64,000 nt of DNA from Rhynochetos jubatus (taxonomy: Eukaryota > Chordata > Aves > Eurypygiformes > Rhynochetidae): the NCBI GenBank assembly GCA_027574665.1, contig CM050657.1, positions 23,724,700-23,788,699 on the forward strand, given 5' to 3'. Positions within the stretch are counted from its first letter, which is position 1. Each line of letters begins with the position of its first letter. The notes under the pieces are model-generated. The model saw only the letters and a list, made by a program, of their open reading frames with translations. It made no database searches and was not told where the DNA came from. Positions 60,751 to 64,000 of the stretch are shown here, piece after piece. The position numbers and the translations under genes are program-made.

Positions 60751-63700
60751 CTGCCAGCAGTGGAGTGGGAAATCACCTGTTTGCTGTTCCCAGTACATTC
60801 ACTGCCCCAGGGAGGAAACGGGGAACCCTCCTGATCTGCCTCATTTACACTGCAGGACCTGTGCACAAACAAGCGCTGCGTGTGGTGCCGTGGGATTTTT
60901 CCAGCATTGCTCAATGACTGGGTGTACTGTTAGCTTTTAAGGAGGAGGTTGTGCTAGCACCTCACCCTGGTGGGCAGCTTTGAGGTATGTGCGCCACAAA
61001 GGGACATGAGCTCCACAGCAAGCTGCATGCATACCATGCTGCATCTGAAGGGGCATTTGAAATATGTATTTAAAGCTCCTTGTCATGCAGGGAGTCTTCA
61101 GTAGCACTGGGGAAGGCCAAGTAGCACTGGGGAAGCACTTTCTTTAGTTTGGAACCCCCTACTCCCTTCCCTCTCAGCTAGCCTGACAGCCCTAACACAC
61201 TCCAAGATCTCTCTAGAATCGTTGCAAAGCCCAAAGCCGTCATCTGCACGATCTGTGACACGAGCAAGCCAGCAGCATGCAACAGCCTACCCGCACAGCC
61301 AATAAGCTGGGGCTGCAGGTGGCCATGCAAAGCCAGTCACCCCTAATTTTACAGCCAGCTTGTAGATGTAGGTGTCTGCACATGGTTTATTCCTCTCTGG
61401 GCATTTCTTTCTTTTTTTTTTTGAGGGGGGGGAAACACATTTTTGTAGTGACATCCAGAGTTTATTCTTAGCTTGTTTAACAACACATCAGTCTACTAGA
61501 CTGGTCCTAAATATTTGACCTAGCGAATAATCAGTCCATTTGGAGGCCAAACTGAACTCAGCCAAGTCATATGAAATGCTGCCTAAAGTTGCTTCTTCCA
61601 GCACTCAAAACCAAAACCACAGCTGTCAGGTCCAAACCTTTCTCAAAAAGTTCACTTCATTGATCTGTATTTTTCATTACAGAGACCATTAACTTTGTGC
61701 TGCTGGTTTAACTACCACAGAGGCCGCTATACGTTCAAAACCACCACGCTGCAATTTTCTTTCATTTCTCAAAACCAGCTTGCCAGATTTCACGATGATG
61801 TGCACAGCTAAGTCACTGCCCGCTCGCCCACAGGCGCTTCCCAGGCCTCCTGAGCACCGCCAGAGCCAGCCGTGCCACAGGAGAAGGTACCTGGGGGCCA
61901 GCGGTAGGCTGCACCCCCCAAACACCTCCGCAGCCTGTGCAGAGGGTGATGCTCTGACAACGCTGCTGACACAGGGCTGCGTTGAGAAGGCAGCCCTAGG
62001 TAGCCACGGTGCCAAAGCAGGTAAGCAGATAGCTGCTTCTTGGGGGCTTAACATGCAACGGTTTCGGGAGAAGGGCTCATGAGGACTGACTGTGGTTCTA
62101 GCAGCGGCAAACACAAAATCACCACCTGAGCAGAGTGAGAAATGAGTTGGGGCCTGACCCAAAGCCTCTGCTGTTACTTTACTGAGAACAAGTTGGTCCT
62201 TGAGTAGCAAAAAGGGGAACAGAGCAACATCTCTTTAAAAGACGACAAATTTTAATTTGAGAGGTTTTCTTCAACATTAAGTTGTCTTCTTTTTTGAAAC
62301 TTCTTTCCCCAGTCAGACCATGAGAACATTTCAATCATTGCATAACATGATTTCGATTCAATTCAAATACAGATTTAAAAGTTCAAGTATGAAATTACAT
62401 ACTTGGTCTTTTCACATTAATTAATCCAAATGAATAGAATAACGTACTGGCTTCCACTGGAGAACATCTTTGTGCTAGAAAGAATGGTTAATTAGAGCTG
62501 GCACACATTCCACATTTGCTATGAATAATAATATTCCTAGAGCAAATATTCTCAGCAAACTTAAGGAAACATCGGATTCTTGATTCTTCAACCCACCCAC
62601 TTCTCTCAAGACTTTAGCAAGAGCGAAGGAGCTGAAGTGCTGGGAACTGTGGGACAGCCCCTGCGCCATGTGCTCGTACTCCCTGCCCGCCGTGCTCAGC
62701 TCCAGCCCATCCTGACGTGACCTGCCCAGGGAAGAGGTGTGTAAGCATGTGTCACCAGTCCCAGCTGCAAGGGGGCCACGCAGGTGACTCCGTCCCCGCA
62801 GCACCCTCCCGTTGCCTCCAGCAGGCCATTCACGCAGTGGCTGAGGGCTGGGGCAGTGCCACCTTGCCGGAGAGAGCTCTGGTCCACGTCGGACCCCATG
62901 GAAAAAGCGACTATCTGAAAGGAGATGACGAGGAAGGTCACTCAGTGATCAGCTGGAGCTGCTGTGGAGGCGGCTCCAACCTGAATCAAGAGATTTTCCT
63001 TTAGCCCAGCAGCCAGCGCACAGGGATGCCCAACTGGTACCTCTGCTCAGCACTTACCTCCTCTCCTGCAGACGTGGCAAGTCAGAGCCAGCTGCACCTC
63101 AGAGCAAGCAGGTCTGGCCCTCACACAGAGGTGTCCTACGGAGAAGGGGCCAGGGAAAGCAATGGCCAGTACCTACCAGCAGCCTTCACAAACACCAGTC
63201 ATTAAAAGTATTGACACACAGGGGTGTTCATATTGCCTAGCTTCGGAGACTACGGCATGCAGAAACTCCTAAACTGAGCACTCAAAATCATGCTCGAGAG
63301 ATGTCCTTGCTCTCCAGAAAGCAAAGGCCCCTAATTTCAGCATGACGAGTTGGATGCTCCAAATGTTGCTCCAGCTCCCTTTTCAGCTGCACTGGGCTCT
63401 GCTGGCAGTAAGGCTGGATACAGGATAGAAAACAAACAACTTTTCCTACTGGGGCATGAAACAAATTTAAAAAACTCAGAGGTCCAGCCTGAAGCAAAAT
63501 TAGGTTACATCAGGCTTTTCCAGTACCCAAAAAAAAAAGTTTTGCTGACATTTTGGTCAACATTTCTTTTACCACAAAATGAACAGTGTTTGTTTTATTC
63601 ATGTGTTACTTGACCATTTTAATTCATCATTTTTAGCTTAAAATTGTTTAAAAACAAGAAACAATAACTACTAAAATATTAAAGCAAATGCAGCAGCTTA

Positions 63701-64000
63701 ACATCAAGAGTTTAGGTGCCTCCACCTACCTTTTCACGCTACGATTTTTTTCTTTTCAGCTGAAAATATTCACTAAAGCTCAACCTATATTTCTTAGCAA
63801 CTCCCTTCCCTCAAACTCTGTTTTTTGCTCATTTAATCCAGAAAACATTCCCTCACAGGGACCTGCAGCACCTCACTGATTTCACTGGGACGTGAATGCC
63901 ACCATCAGGAATTATACTTACCGAAAGGATGAGAAACTGGCATTTTTCAGAGACCTGGGACATTACCTGGCACTTTCCAGGATATTAACTTGGGAAACTA
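60751..64000. other. right flank without a supported gene
   Basis: A GC-richer stretch at 61.8-62.1 kb is open for 173 codons on the minus strand, but its residues look like a GC-rich chance frame. No repeat family recognised. Confidence 0.45.
61100..61135 (+). repeat. 20-base tandem duplication
   Basis: AGTAGCACTGGGGAAG occurs twice, separated by GCCA. Confidence 0.85.

Noticed and set aside
61689-62210. 173-codon ORF on the minus strand
   Set aside because: Lies in GC-richer DNA where long chance ORFs are expected. No splice sites or family features found.
1-64000. tRNA, rRNA, CRISPR arrays, operons or bacterial systems
   Set aside because: None seen. Introns, CR1 and LTRs show vertebrate nuclear DNA.

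Overview
The window looks like bird nuclear DNA. It is intron- and repeat-rich. It carries several copies and fragments of CR1, the dominant avian LINE, and two solo LTRs of a type I associate with bird genomes. The only long, unambiguous open reading frames are two intronless coding exons of rhodopsin-like GPCRs, both on the + strand and both 308 codons. The first (25449-26375) resembles GPR55. The second (53255-54181) is a diverged GPR55/GPR35-type paralogue. Each has a clean splice acceptor just upstream of its ATG, so each should have non-coding 5' exons. In human, GPR55 lies on 2q37; placing this window in the matching avian block is inference.

The less obvious content is a set of short exon-like segments on the minus strand, spread from about 60.7 kb down to the left edge. 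I found them by reading the reverse complement for a pyrimidine tract plus AG, an open frame, and a GT donor (mostly GTRAGT-like). About 30 candidates are listed. Many join neighbour to neighbour with matching codon phase: 18.5 kb to the left edge (seven), 41.4 to 39.1 kb (five), 38.4 to 35.6 kb (three), 29.3 to 21.4 kb (three), 47.7 to 41.5 kb (three) and 59.0 to 55.2 kb (five). The simplest reading is one large multi-exon gene, or two adjacent ones, running right to left, with both GPCRs nested in its introns on the opposite strand. I do not recognise the protein. Individual short exons are less certain than the ensemble, because short segments are often open in more than one frame and I could run no splice predictor or protein search.

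Layout: 0-6.5 kb, minus-strand exons in large introns; 8.3-13.8 kb, three minus-oriented CR1 copies; 18.5-23.4 kb, more minus exons around an old CR1/L3-like LINE (22.1-22.9 kb); 25.4-28 kb, the GPR55-like gene with its 3' UTR; 28.6 kb, a CR1 3' fragment; 29.3-41.6 kb, minus exons, with the first LTR at 37.06-37.73 kb (minus); 42.03-42.70 kb, the second LTR (plus); 43.1-43.7 kb, CR1 (plus); 45-52 kb, sparse minus exons; 50.9-54.7 kb, candidate 5' exons, coding exon and poly(A) signal of the second GPCR; 55-60.75 kb, minus exons; the remainder has no gene I can support.
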